From: Hassallia byssoidea VB512170 | Lineage (GTDB): Bacteria; Cyanobacteriota; Cyanobacteriia; Cyanobacteriales; Nostocaceae | Direction: 5' to 3' | NCBI RefSeq assembly: GCF_000817785.2 | Contig: NZ_JTCM02000004.1 | Location: forward strand, 119,897-183,896 | Length of the DNA stretch: 64,000 nucleotides | In this document: positions 1-8,223 of the stretch, piece after piece | Layout of the letters: every line of letters starts with the position of its first letter | Numbering within the stretch: position 1 is the first letter of the stretch | The notes under the pieces: generated by a model | Told to the model about the DNA's origin: nothing | The model's database searches: none | The model's input: only the letters and a program-made list of their open reading frames with translations | Translations under genes and position numbers: made by a program

Positions 1-168
1 GGCAATCATATTTAACAAAGTCGATTTACCGCAACCGGAGTGACCAATTAAAGAAACGAATTCTCCTTTTTTAATCTCCAGATTAATACCTTTGAGGGCG
101 ATATACTTACCACCGCCGGTTAATTCAAAAACCTTATCAATTTGGTCAACAGCAACAAAGATAGACAT
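1..168 (-). CDS. nrtC: Nitrate ABC transporter ATP-binding subunit NrtC, N-terminal part (runs off left edge)
   Basis: Only the first 56 codons are inside the window, read on the minus strand from the ATG at 168. They encode the start of an ABC ATPase: a first strand beginning [16 protein letters not shown] and a perfect Walker A motif GHSGCGKST at residues 42-50. NrtC and NrtD are the two cytoplasmic ATPases that power nitrate/nitrite uptake in cyanobacteria. The phrase [15 protein letters not shown] and the place right after nrtB fit NrtC better than NrtD, but the C-terminal substrate-sensing domain that would separate them lies outside. The gap to nrtB is filled by a tandem repeat. Family call is firm; the C-versus-D choice is inference. 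Confidence 0.88.
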   Translation of the reverse strand, partial: MSIFVAVDQIDKVFELTGGGKYIALKGINLEIKKGEFVSLIGHSGCGKSTLLNMIA

Positions 169-175
169 AGTAATT

Positions 176-290
176 TGGGAATGGGGAGTGGGGAGTGGGG
201 AATGGGGAGGAGGGGGGAATGGGGAATGGGGAATGGGGAATGGGAATTAGAAAGACTCTTCCCTACTCCCTACTCCCTACTCCCTACTCC
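176..290. repeat. Heptamer tandem repeats (STRR type) between nrtB and nrtC
   Basis: The nrtB-nrtC spacer is made of two tracts: a G-rich one built on GGGGAAT/GGGGAGT units (about 176-246) and a C-rich one built on CCCTACT units (about 259-294). The C-rich tract is close to the complement of the GGGAGTA form, so the region could fold as one large hairpin in the transcript. It reaches the nrtB stop codon. Such heptamer tracts are known from cyanobacteria as short tandemly repeated repetitive (STRR) sequences. They may affect mRNA between nrtB and nrtC, but that is inference. Confidence 0.85.
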
Positions 291-1130
291 CTACTTCTGT
301 TCTGCTGGTAAAATCTTGTGTTGAATCCACGCCATGAGTTTATCTAGCAGCAGACCGACAACACCGATGTAAACTAGAGCCAAAATAACTTCACTGACGT
401 TGTTATTTTGATAAGCATCCCAGATGAAAAAGCCAATGCCGACAATACCAGACATAACGATTTCGGCGGCAATAATCGCCAACCAAGCCAAACCGATCGC
501 AATTCTCAATCCCGTGAAAATGTAAGGTAAAGCCGACGGAATCAGAATGTTTGTGAAATATTCTTTGCGGCTAAGTTGCAAAACTTTGGCGACGTTGTTG
601 TAATCTTGAGGAATTTGAGTTACGCCGACAGCAGTGTTAATTAAAATAGGCCAAATTGCGGTAATGAAAATTACGAATAAAGCAGCGGGTTCGTTTTGTC
701 GCAAAGCTGCTAACGAAATCGGCACCCAAGCCAAAGGTGGTACAGTCCGCAGTAGTTGAAACAGAGGATCTAAAGCTTTAGACATTGTTTGATTAACACC
801 AATCAAAACGCCCAAGCCAATACCGACAATTGCCGCTAAAGTATAGCTAATCGCAACTCTTTTCAGACTAGCTAAAATCTGCCAAAACAAGCCCTTATCT
901 ATCCCACCGTTGTCATAAAAGGGCCAAAATATCAAGATCCAAGTATCTTGAATCACCTGTATCGGACCCGGTAGAGTTGCGCCGGGAATGAAAGCAAATA
1001 ATTGCCAAAGAATTAAAAAGATAGCGATCGCAATAGCCGGAGGTATCAAATTAGGAAACTGCTTCTTCAACCGAGAAATAAAGCCATTATCTAACCTAGC
1101 GCCAGCAGGACGTTTTTGAGCAATTGTCAT
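291..1130 (-). CDS. nrtB: Nitrate ABC transporter permease NrtB
   Basis: A 279-residue inner-membrane protein of the binding-protein-dependent transport permease family, which forms the channel for nitrate/nitrite with NrtA, NrtC and NrtD. Membrane segments are visible at about residues 31-49, 92-112, 150-170, 208-226 and 247-264. The cytoplasmic EAA-type loop that docks the ATPase lies at about 185-222 and includes IPSALP at 197-202. RTVPPLAWVPISL at 128-140 is typical of nitrate/sulfonate/taurine permeases. The ATG at 1130 gives the usual family length. It sits 53 bases downstream of nrtA in the same orientation, so both are probably co-transcribed. Confidence 0.93.
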   Translation of the reverse strand: MTIAQKRPAGARLDNGFISRLKKQFPNLIPPAIAIAIFLILWQLFAFIPGATLPGPIQVIQDTWILIFWPFYDNGGIDKGLFWQILASLKRVAISYTLAAIVGIGLGVLIGVNQTMSKALDPLFQLLRTVPPLAWVPISLAALRQNEPAALFVIFITAIWPILINTAVGVTQIPQDYNNVAKVLQLSRKEYFTNILIPSALPYIFTGLRIAIGLAWLAIIAAEIVMSGIVGIGFFIWDAYQNNNVSEVILALVYIGVVGLLLDKLMAWIQHKILPAEQK

Positions 1131-1153
1131 TGTCTGTATTCTCCTCTTTATTT

Positions 1154-1179
1154 CGTAGTAAGCGCTGAAGCGCTTCTTA
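1154..1179. repeat. Dispersed palindrome, GTAGTAAGCGC family, in the nrtA-nrtB spacer
   Basis: CGTAGTAAGCGCTGAAGCGC is the start of a short palindrome centred on AAGCGCT-GA-AGCGCTT. Related copies lie at 3239-3262, 8164-8213, 16381-16398 and 46742-46788. It occupies about half of the 53-base spacer, so it would form a hairpin inside the nrtA-nrtB transcript. A role in mRNA stability or differential expression is inference. Confidence 0.8.
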
Positions 1180-1183
1180 ATTT

Positions 1184-2551
1184 CTAAACACTAACCTTCT
1201 TAATCTTCAAACTTCTGAGATATTCTTCTGGCTTCTCAGGGTCAAACTTAACCCCATCAAAAAATTCTTCCACCCCACGCGAAGTACTTGTCGGAATATC
1301 AGCAGCGGCAATTCCAGCTTCTTTCGCAGCTTCTTTCCAAATATCTTCGCGGTTAACTTTATCGATTAATGCTTTAGCATTAGTCAAGTATTCTTTCGGC
1401 AAAAATCCCCAGCGAACATTTTCAACTATGAACCACAAATCATGACTCTTGTAAGGATAAGAAACACTACCTTTTCCATCTTTCCAGTAATAAGCCGCCA
1501 TAGATTTATCATCAATTTTGCGACCATCACCCATGTCATATTTACCTTGAAATGGTTCAATCAAAACTTCCGCAGGAAGATTAAAATAATTTCTGCCAGC
1601 GAGAATTTGAGCCGCTTCTTTCCGGTTATCAAAATTATCTAACCATTGTTGAGCCGCCATAATTCCTTTTAAAATTGCTTTGGTTGCTTTAGGATTTTTG
1701 TCAACCCACTCACCTTTCATGGCAAAGTATTCTTCGGGGTGATTCTTCCAAATTTCAGCGGTTAATGCTGCCATATAGCCAATTTTGTCTTTCACAAGAC
1801 GATTGGGCCAAGGATCGCCGGTACTAAAAGCATCCATCGTTCCCGTCTTCATGTTGGCGACAGTTTGCGCTGCTGGTACTGTCAGCAATTTGACATCTGC
1901 ATCCGGATCTAAACCGCCGGCAGCTAACCAGTAACGAATCCACAAATCTTGGTTGACATGGGGAAAGGTGAATGCAGCGGTGAAAGGTGTTGAAGATTTC
2001 AGTTGTGTAAATAAAGACTTAGCGCCGGCAAGTTGCAAACTAACACCTTTGCCTAGGTGCTTGTTAGCGATCGCAATTCCATTTCCATGCGTAATCAACT
2101 GACACAGCACATACATGGGAATTTTTTGATTGCCTTTGGTAATTAAACCTTCGCTAATTAAATGCGGCATTGGCATTTGCCATTGTCCACCATCAATCCC
2201 ACCACCAGCAGAACCAATTTCTATATTGTCCCGCGCTGAACCCCAAGAAGCTTGTTTGGAAAGGTTAACATTGGTCATGCCATACTTCGCAAAAAAGCCT
2301 TTTTCTTTGGCAATAATTAACGGAGCCGCTTCTACAATTGGGATATATCCTAACTTAACTGTAGTCGTTTCTGGTTTTTGTTCTGGAGTTAAATTGGCAA
2401 CAGTTTGAGCCGCTGGCTGTGCCTGTACACTTTTACCTGTAATGCTTGCCGGAGGATTTCCCAAACAGCCTTTGAGGAACACAGCACCCGCAGAGGCTCC
2501 GGCTGTTAATATAAATTTGCGACGAGTAAATTGATTAAAAAATTCTGTCAT
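1184..2551 (-). CDS. nrtA: Nitrate-binding lipoprotein NrtA
   Basis: A 455-residue substrate-binding protein of the NrtA/SsuA/ThiY-like family that captures nitrate or nitrite outside the cytoplasmic membrane and hands it to NrtB. The N-terminus has twin arginines (residues 10-11) before a hydrophobic stretch ending in LKGC, with Cys29 as likely lipidation site, so it is probably a lipoprotein, possibly exported by Tat. The body starts at about residue 65 ([23 protein letters not shown] would be cut here: key stretch [20 protein letters not shown]). Conserved features include [10 protein letters not shown] and [10 protein letters not shown]. First gene of an nrtABC run. The usual upstream partner nirA is not present; 705 bases without a gene precede it. 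Confidence 0.94.
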   Translation of the reverse strand: MTEFFNQFTRRKFILTAGASAGAVFLKGCLGNPPASITGKSVQAQPAAQTVANLTPEQKPETTTVKLGYIPIVEAAPLIIAKEKGFFAKYGMTNVNLSKQASWGSARDNIEIGSAGGGIDGGQWQMPMPHLISEGLITKGNQKIPMYVLCQLITHGNGIAIANKHLGKGVSLQLAGAKSLFTQLKSSTPFTAAFTFPHVNQDLWIRYWLAAGGLDPDADVKLLTVPAAQTVANMKTGTMDAFSTGDPWPNRLVKDKIGYMAALTAEIWKNHPEEYFAMKGEWVDKNPKATKAILKGIMAAQQWLDNFDNRKEAAQILAGRNYFNLPAEVLIEPFQGKYDMGDGRKIDDKSMAAYYWKDGKGSVSYPYKSHDLWFIVENVRWGFLPKEYLTNAKALIDKVNREDIWKEAAKEAGIAAADIPTSTSRGVEEFFDGVKFDPEKPEEYLRSLKIKKVSV

Positions 2552-3124
2552 ATATCTCCTTGAGTGGGAACTTTCTTGTTTTTAAGTACGACAATTTAAG
2601 CAGAGAAACAATAGAAATGTTTCTTGCGCTGGCAATGGCAATTTTCAGCTATAACTAATAAGCAGATATGCGCCTTTTCCAGTAGAAAAGACTCGTTCGA
2701 CTGCTTAAAGAGAAACTGTGGTTAATTTATTTATTCCTCTTTAGATAGATGCGATCTTTTGGGATCGCTAACGTTGTTTAAATCAGTCTACAGGTTTTGA
2801 TGCCAAATGGATATCTTTTAACCTGTAATTATTAAAAAAATATTATATTGGATCTATAAGGAAAAACTTATAGTTCAGTCGCAAATGCCGGATAAAATTT
2901 GAATATATAGTTTTTTATTTATGATAATTATTATTTTTATACTATGAGTGAATGCTTTTAGGCTCTTTTTATTCGTTTTCATCAATATATATAGATAATT
3001 ATTTATGAATGGTGTGGAGGAAATTTATATATTAAGTTTTTTAACTAACTTCGTAGCTTGGTAGTTGATAAAAATATAGATATAGAGGTTCTCATATGAT
3101 GTCCCTAGTTGGGACACATAATTT
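2552..3124. other. Upstream region of nrtA without a gene
   Basis: A+T-rich DNA that should hold the nrtA promoter. I looked for the NtcA site GTA-N8-TAC expected for nitrate-regulated genes and found only one-mismatch versions (around 2585-2598, and GTA-N8-TAA read on the minus strand at about 2776-2789), neither with a convincing -10 box at the right spacing. No open frame with a ribosome-binding site is visible. Confidence 0.5.
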
Positions 3125-3195
3125 GTAGGGTGCGTTACTTCGTTAACGCACTACAAGATTTAGGTGCGTTAGCACTTTTGCATAACGCACCCTAC
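3125..3195. repeat. Dispersed palindromic element, GTAGGGTGCGTTA family (copy 1)
   Basis: Outer arms GTAGGGTGCGTTA (3125-3137) and TAACGCACCCTAC (3183-3195) are perfect inverse complements of 13 bases. Inside are degenerate internal copies (TTAACGCACTAC at 3143-3154 and GGTGCGTTAGCAC). Further copies with the same arms lie at 24215-24251 and 35069-35100. All three are intergenic. This copy has a longer centre, as if one element was nested in or fused with another. Confidence 0.85.
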
Positions 3196-3209
3196 TGGCT
3201 AACTATAAA

Positions 3210-3262
3210 CTTGTTCCCAGTCTCAGACTGGGAACAAGGAAGCGATAAATCGCTTACTACGG
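3210..3262. repeat. Two adjacent palindromes, the second reaching the stop of the downstream-read gene
   Basis: The first is a 29-base palindrome with 14-base perfect arms (3210-3223 and 3225-3238; arm CTTGTTCCCAGTCT). The second, at 3239-3262, has the core AAGCGAT-AA-ATCGCTT followed by ACTACG and belongs to the GTAGTAAGCG family. It overlaps the TAG stop codon (3257-3259) of the PlsY fusion gene. The pair could also act as transcription end for that gene. Confidence 0.8.
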
Positions 3263-6148
3263 TCTTAAATCATTAGATAATTCCACAATGCCGCGATAGC
3301 CATCAATTCTGACTCGCTGACCATCTTGCAGCAACCAGGTAGCACCACGGACATCCATCACGGCTGGTATACCATATTCACGAGCGACGATCGCCCCGTG
3401 AGATAATCTTCCACCAGCTTCGGCAATTAAGCCACCGGCTCTGACTAATAGCGGTGCCCAGCCGGAATCGGTATAAGGCACTACCAATATCGTCTCTCGG
3501 TCAATCTCTGGTATATCTTGTAAATTCCGCAACACCTTGACTCTTCCCTCGGCTTGTCCGTGACTGGCGGGAATACCTTGTAATATTTGATCGGAGGTTA
3601 ACTTAGAAAGAGCTAGCGGGACGGGGGGAGCATTGCCGTAAACTAAAAGAGGTATTTGATTTAATTGACTGTCTTCTGTGAGTTGCGATCGCCTAACTAA
3701 CACTGACTCTTGCAACTGCGAAATTAATCGAGCATCCCAATTTTCTATCAATTGCCGCACTTCATTCAATTCCAGAAAAAAGATATCCCCTTTTTCCTTC
3801 AACAAGCCGGCTTGTAACCAAATCTTCTCCAAAGCCAAAAAACACCAGCGCAACTCACCTAACAAGCGCGAGTATACCTCAGTAACTCGTCCTTTGAGAT
3901 CCACGCGCTGCTGTACAAATCCTCGCTTTTTCTTTTGTTTTCGCGGGCTATAAATTCCTTCTAAATTATCTATCAGCGGTTGGTTATCCTGCATCAACTG
4001 CACAAATAACTGCTTTATCGCTTGGGGATCTTCCTTCCAGGTGGGAACGGCAATATCAGTTCCGACTTCACTTAAATAGCCGTAATCTTGAAGCAATTCG
4101 TCGAATTGTTGTAAAATTTTCTGCCCTTCTGGGGTTGGTGCTAATTGCTCAAATACTTGCTGTGGTTCGACTGAAGGTAATACCTGTTTGGCATCTGCGG
4201 CTAATGCACTCAGTTCGCGCATTGCTGCTACTTCTGGTGTGACGCTGTTATCAATTTTGCCATCTTTTACGCGAAAAATTCCTTGACGCAGCGCTACACT
4301 CAAAGGTGCTAAAATGCTGTAATAAGTCGCAATTCGCAGCAATTCTAAGATAAAGTCAATTCTCTTTAACAATCTCGGCGGATCGAAGTCATCGATAAAT
4401 TCCTGCGTCAACTGCGACAAACCAGGCACAAATCTTCTGTGATAATCGCGCTTAAAGTCTTTTTCTAAATTTAATTCGCGTCTGAGCAACTTCGCCAGTC
4501 CGGGTAGATTCTTTAAGGTAGAATCCAAAGGCGGTTTACTCATCTTGGAACCTCTGGTTAAAAATTCCAGACTTTCCGGCGGTAAACCCATTCTTAAGAA
4601 AATCTGCCCTAAGAGGGATGCATTAAAATATGCTCTAGAGTAGTGAAGTGTGGCGGTTTCTTTAAAGTCTAATCCTTCTGCGCGATCGCCTAAAACGATT
4701 GTAAAAAGTTCTCCCCAGACACCGCAAGTTAAAGGACGGTTAATCGACCAAGTTAAGGGACGAATCAATCCGGGAATTACTTCGGCGGCGATTTTGCGAG
4801 TCCAAATTGGTAGTAAAGTGGTGATAGGTCGTGCTTGTAATATCCAAAGTGTTTGACCGTCATAACTCCACTCGATATCTTGGGGAATGCCGTGAAAACG
4901 TTCTTCTAAATGTCGGGATAAGTAAGCAACTTGTTTAAGTAAAGCTTGTGGTACTTGTCCTGAACCTTCTAATTGCACAAACTTAAAATTTTCGGTTTCG
5001 ACGACAAAAGCGCGATATTGTTCTGGTGTAACTCGTCCGGAAACGATTTGCGTCGGACTTCCTGGTAAAGCTTCAATGACGATTCCTTCTCCTTGTCGGG
5101 TAATCGGATCGCGGCTGAAAGCTACCCCAGAATAAACACTTTGGACTTGTTGTTGAACTAGCACTGCCATTGCTGCTTCTTGGGAACCGCGATCGCGTCG
5201 ATATTGCATCGCAGTTGGTTGATTGTAAGAAGCTTGAGTTAGGGCGATCGCTTCTCGCAACTCTTGTTTGTTGGTAACGTTTAAAATTGTTTCATACTGT
5301 CCGGCAGCAGAAGCTTGTTCTGAGTCTTCCCCAATCGCCGAGGAACGCACCACCAGAGGCGATAATTCTGAAGGATACATAATTTCTACTAATGCTTCTG
5401 CGTCGTCAGAAGGCGCCAGTACCCACCCTTTCGGCACTGGATAACCCCAGCGCTTAATTTGAGATAAAGTAGCTGCCTTTTGTCCGAATAACGCAGCATC
5501 CAAATCGTCATCTAAAGAAACAATATTTGTCTCACCGCGCAAAAATTTATTAGCTGCTTGCGAATCTCTTTGCGCGTTTTCGGTTGGTAAATTCAAGTCA
5601 TCCGGAATTCGTTTATAAATCCAGCCAAGTAACACCGCTAAAGCGACAGCAGCGATGATTCTCGGTAAATCCTGAGCGTGCAAAAGTGTGACAAGCAAAG
5701 GAAACAATACCAAAACGCCGTATTTTACCAATTTTTTGTTGCGAACAACACTAAAAGTAATAGTTACCAGAAAAAGCACAAATCCAGCTACCAGCGGATC
5801 GTGTACGGCAAATCCCCAAGCAACATTTGTCGTTCCAGCACCTTTTGCTACCCAGTATCGTCCTACTACTAAGGCAATCAGGGCAATCAATTCCCAAGCC
5901 GATCCCTCTCCAAAGAAAGCACGGGCAAGTAAGACAGCGGCAATTCCCTTCAACGCTTCTGACAATACCGCGAGAATTCCTATTAGTCTGCCACCGTGAT
6001 AAAATGCGGCTGAAACACTAATATTACCAGTACCTACGTGTGCTAATTGCCGCCCATTTAAAGCTTGGGTAATCCAGTCAATTAGCGGTAGTGCCCCCAG
6101 GAGGGGACAGGCAATTAAAATAATTAAGGCACCCCAGAGTTCAAACAT
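3257..6148 (-). CDS. PlsY-like glycerol-3-phosphate acyltransferase fused to PEP-synthase/PPDK-like domains
   Basis: A 963-residue fusion. Residues 1 to about 190 are a multi-spanning membrane domain like PlsY, which makes lysophosphatidate from acyl-phosphate: VGTGNISVSAAFYHGG near residue 38 resembles the PlsY glycine-rich motif, and GRYWVAKGAGTTNVAWG near 96 the second. Residues about 205-450 match the ATP-binding domain of pyruvate phosphate dikinase and PEP synthase (GQKAATLSQIKRWGYPVPKG, VVRSSAIGEDS). The C-terminal 80 residues are the swivelling phosphohistidine domain, with SHGAIVAREYGIPAV and likely catalytic His917. The middle is poorly conserved and no PEP/pyruvate barrel is visible. 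Such fusions are annotated in other cyanobacteria as acyltransferases; what the phosphotransfer part does is not known to me. Confidence 0.8.
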   Translation of the reverse strand: MFELWGALIILIACPLLGALPLIDWITQALNGRQLAHVGTGNISVSAAFYHGGRLIGILAVLSEALKGIAAVLLARAFFGEGSAWELIALIALVVGRYWVAKGAGTTNVAWGFAVHDPLVAGFVLFLVTITFSVVRNKKLVKYGVLVLFPLLVTLLHAQDLPRIIAAVALAVLLGWIYKRIPDDLNLPTENAQRDSQAANKFLRGETNIVSLDDDLDAALFGQKAATLSQIKRWGYPVPKGWVLAPSDDAEALVEIMYPSELSPLVVRSSAIGEDSEQASAAGQYETILNVTNKQELREAIALTQASYNQPTAMQYRRDRGSQEAAMAVLVQQQVQSVYSGVAFSRDPITRQGEGIVIEALPGSPTQIVSGRVTPEQYRAFVVETENFKFVQLEGSGQVPQALLKQVAYLSRHLEERFHGIPQDIEWSYDGQTLWILQARPITTLLPIWTRKIAAEVIPGLIRPLTWSINRPLTCGVWGELFTIVLGDRAEGLDFKETATLHYSRAYFNASLLGQIFLRMGLPPESLEFLTRGSKMSKPPLDSTLKNLPGLAKLLRRELNLEKDFKRDYHRRFVPGLSQLTQEFIDDFDPPRLLKRIDFILELLRIATYYSILAPLSVALRQGIFRVKDGKIDNSVTPEVAAMRELSALAADAKQVLPSVEPQQVFEQLAPTPEGQKILQQFDELLQDYGYLSEVGTDIAVPTWKEDPQAIKQLFVQLMQDNQPLIDNLEGIYSPRKQKKKRGFVQQRVDLKGRVTEVYSRLLGELRWCFLALEKIWLQAGLLKEKGDIFFLELNEVRQLIENWDARLISQLQESVLVRRSQLTEDSQLNQIPLLVYGNAPPVPLALSKLTSDQILQGIPASHGQAEGRVKVLRNLQDIPEIDRETILVVPYTDSGWAPLLVRAGGLIAEAGGRLSHGAIVAREYGIPAVMDVRGATWLLQDGQRVRIDGYRGIVELSNDLRP

Positions 6149-6603
6149 TGTGGATTGTGGGTTTGAGATTTATAGTCTTGGCTCTTTGTGCCGTCAACAA
6201 AGGCGATTTTTTCATATAGAAACCAAGGGCAGATGCATCTAAAATTTTGGATGCCTTTGCCGATAAGAGTTACATAAATTAATAAATATAAATACTTGGG
6301 GGTTGAAACCGAAGTCAAGTACTATAAGTAATTTAAAAATAATATAGGTAGACGCGTGCGTTTAAGCTTAACTGCGTTACTGTGTTGATCGCATCTAGAA
6401 TACATTTCACACCCTGTTTTCACGATAGCCAGATTTAACTTCTTATATGTGAAATTTCAACTCGAAAATATAAAATTTTTATAAATTATTTTCAGAGCGT
6501 TTTAGGTAGCTGGTGAGAAACACTTAAGACAAAGATAAATTGGTCAGAACTTTAAATTTGGCAAACTTTCCTTGCGAGTGTCCCTCAACAGCTGCTAATA
6601 TCC
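6149..6603. other. Gene-free stretch upstream of the PlsY fusion
   Basis: About 455 bases of A+T-rich sequence between the start of the fusion gene and the small membrane protein gene at 6604. A 64-codon minus-strand open frame at 6124-6318 overlaps the fusion start and has no family resemblance or ribosome-binding site, so it is not called. Promoters for the minus-strand fusion gene should be here; none was recognised. Confidence 0.5.
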
Positions 6604-6744
6604 TTAGTTTATCGCATAGGCAGCTTGCAGCGCCCAAATAATTAGAGCAGCGATCGACCCCAAAAGCAGCACGGTAGAGATAGTTACCGCTTTTGGAGAA
6701 TCTGCGCCCTTAAACTTCATGATTCCTCGGTTTAAGTCGGACAT
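6604..6744 (-). CDS. Small single-span membrane protein (46 residues)
   Basis: A short open frame read on the minus strand from the ATG at 6744 to a TAA at 6604-6606. The ribosome-binding site is unusually good: AAAGGAGG ends about 11 bases before the ATG. The product starts MSDLNRGIMKFKGADSPKAV and continues with one hydrophobic helix (about residues 21-44) ending in AAYAIN. Size and shape resemble the small accessory subunits of thylakoid complexes, but I do not recognise a named family. It has its own 336-base upstream region and no close partner. Real gene likely; function unknown. Confidence 0.65.
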   Translation of the reverse strand: MSDLNRGIMKFKGADSPKAVTISTVLLLGSIAALIIWALQAAYAIN

Positions 6745-7080
6745 AGCGATGTGCGCCTCCTTTGATAAGCGTGCTCATTTGCCCGCTTTGATTGTAGTCT
6801 TTCTATTTGCATGTGCAACTAAAATTAAATTAATTTTCAGCAAAGCTGGGCAAAATTTACATCCCTAATATTACCTATGTCTTTAGACGTAGATTAAGGC
6901 TGAGACAATTTTCTGACTGATATCAATCAGTCAGATTTACCGTAAATACACTTAAAGCTGAATTTAAGCAAGATTGAAGTAGTTAAGTATATATCGCAAC
7001 TTGTTTTTCCGATTTTTTGGTAGAATTTATTACTTTATGTCTCCCTAACTTTTGTTGGAATCATTTGAGGGCGTTGAAAG
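6745..7080. other. Divergent intergenic region
   Basis: 336 bases between the divergent small membrane protein and SGNH hydrolase genes. It should carry both promoters. ATTGATATCAGTCAGAAAA-like and TGATATCAATCAGTCAGATT stretches around 6915-6937 form an imperfect inverted repeat (CTGACTGATATCAATCAGTC at about 6914-6933), a possible operator; nothing else stands out. Confidence 0.4.
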
Positions 7081-8049
7081 GTGAAAGTTGCGCTTGTAAT
7101 AATTTTGATGGTATTAGCCGCACTGTTTGTAATGATAGAGGTAGGACTGCGATCGCTTTTTGGTTTTGGCAATCCTCCAATTTACATCGGTGATGAGCAG
7201 ATTGGTTATTTGTTAGCACCAAATCAGCGTACTCGTCGTTTTGGTAATCGCATTGAAATTAATCAGTATTCTATGCGAAGTGCGCCAATAGAAAAAACTT
7301 GTTCACCCTCAACGCTGCGGGTGCTGCTATTAGGCGATTCTATCGCCAATGGTGGCTGGTGGACAGACCAAGATAATACAATTTCTAGCTTAATGATGCG
7401 TTCTTTGAGTGGGGCAAATCTCGGTAAATATCAGGAAGTAGAAGTGCTGAATGCTTCAGCTAACTCTTGGGGTCCGAGAAATGAATTAGCGTATTTGCAG
7501 CGGTTTGGAACTTTCAACGCTCAGGCGGTGGTGTTACTAATTAATACCGATGATTTGTTTGCTACGGCTCCGACATCTTTACCAGTGGGACGCGATCGCA
7601 ACTATCCAGATAGTAAACCGGCTTTAGCGTTGGTGGAAGTATTTGAACGACAAATACGAAAACAAAAGTTAATTCCAGAATTGAAAGCAGTGCAAAATGA
7701 GAAAGGCGATCGTGTCGGGATTAATCTCGAAGCAATTAGCAAAATTCAAGCACTGACTCGTGAAAATAACTGTGAATTTCTGTTAGTGATGACTCCCTTA
7801 CTGCGAGAAATTGGTAAACCAGGTTCGCGAGATTATGAAATTACCGCACGTCAGCGACTCAAAGATTTTACCGCAGCGCAGCAAATTACTTATATAGATT
7901 ATCTGCCGACATTCAACGCCATCAAAGAGCCAAAATCTATCTATCAAGACCACATTCACCTTAACTTACAAGGCAACCAGCTTGTGAGAGAGAAAATTGA
8001 GCTTAAGCTTATTGAGTTATTGGGACATGGTACACCACATCAAGCTTGA
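7081..8049 (+). CDS. Membrane-anchored SGNH/GDSL-type hydrolase-like protein
   Basis: 322 residues from a GTG start. The first 25 residues form a membrane anchor or uncleaved signal. The catalytic blocks of SGNH esterases/acyltransferases are visible: VLLLGDSIANGG with Ser87 as nucleophile, an ASANSWGPRNE block with the conserved Asn/Gly region, and DHIHLNLQGN near the end, giving Asp290 and His293. Family members deacylate or acylate cell-wall and exopolysaccharide sugars, so an extracytoplasmic polysaccharide-modifying role is plausible but inferred. It stands alone: the upstream gene is divergent and the downstream region holds palindromes. Confidence 0.72.
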   Translation: MKVALVIILMVLAALFVMIEVGLRSLFGFGNPPIYIGDEQIGYLLAPNQRTRRFGNRIEINQYSMRSAPIEKTCSPSTLRVLLLGDSIANGGWWTDQDNTISSLMMRSLSGANLGKYQEVEVLNASANSWGPRNELAYLQRFGTFNAQAVVLLINTDDLFATAPTSLPVGRDRNYPDSKPALALVEVFERQIRKQKLIPELKAVQNEKGDRVGINLEAISKIQALTRENNCEFLLVMTPLLREIGKPGSRDYEITARQRLKDFTAAQQITYIDYLPTFNAIKEPKSIYQDHIHLNLQGNQLVREKIELKLIELLGHGTPHQA

Positions 8050-8071
8050 TTTGATGGCGATATGTTTGTAG

Positions 8072-8092
8072 AGACGTTCCACCGGAACGTCT
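8072..8092. repeat. Dispersed palindrome, AGACGTTCC family (copy 1)
   Basis: Perfect 9-base arms AGACGTTCC (8072-8080) and GGAACGTCT (8084-8092) around a 3-base loop. A second copy with the same arms is at 34026-34046. Confidence 0.85.
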
Positions 8093-8163
8093 AAGCGTGT
8101 TGATATATATTTCTATGAAGCAAGCGATCGACAAGCATACAGACTCTAGCAAAATAATAATTA

Positions 8164-8213
8164 CGTAGTAAGCGCTTCAGCGCTTTAAATTGAGCGATAA
8201 ATCGCTCACTACG
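8164..8213. repeat. Dispersed double palindrome, GTAGTAAGCGC family
   Basis: CGTAGTAAGCGCTTCAGCGC opens the element and TCGCTCACTACG closes it, so the outer ends pair. Two internal hairpins (AGCGCTTCAGCGCT and GAGCGATAAATCGCTC) give a cruciform-like layout. It ends 10 bases before the pentapeptide gene start and so lies in its 5' leader. Confidence 0.82.
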
Positions 8214-8223
8214 AAACTTCTAA

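Noticed and set aside
2776..2789. One-mismatch NtcA-like site (GTA-N8-TAA on the minus strand) upstream of nrtA.
   Set aside because: One base off the consensus and no -10 box at the expected spacing; such matches are frequent in A+T-rich DNA.
3125..3138. GTA-N8-TAC, a perfect match to the NtcA consensus, upstream of nrtA.
   Set aside because: It is part of the dispersed GTAGGGTGCGTTA palindrome arm, about 570 bases from the nrtA start, so the match is explained by the repeat.
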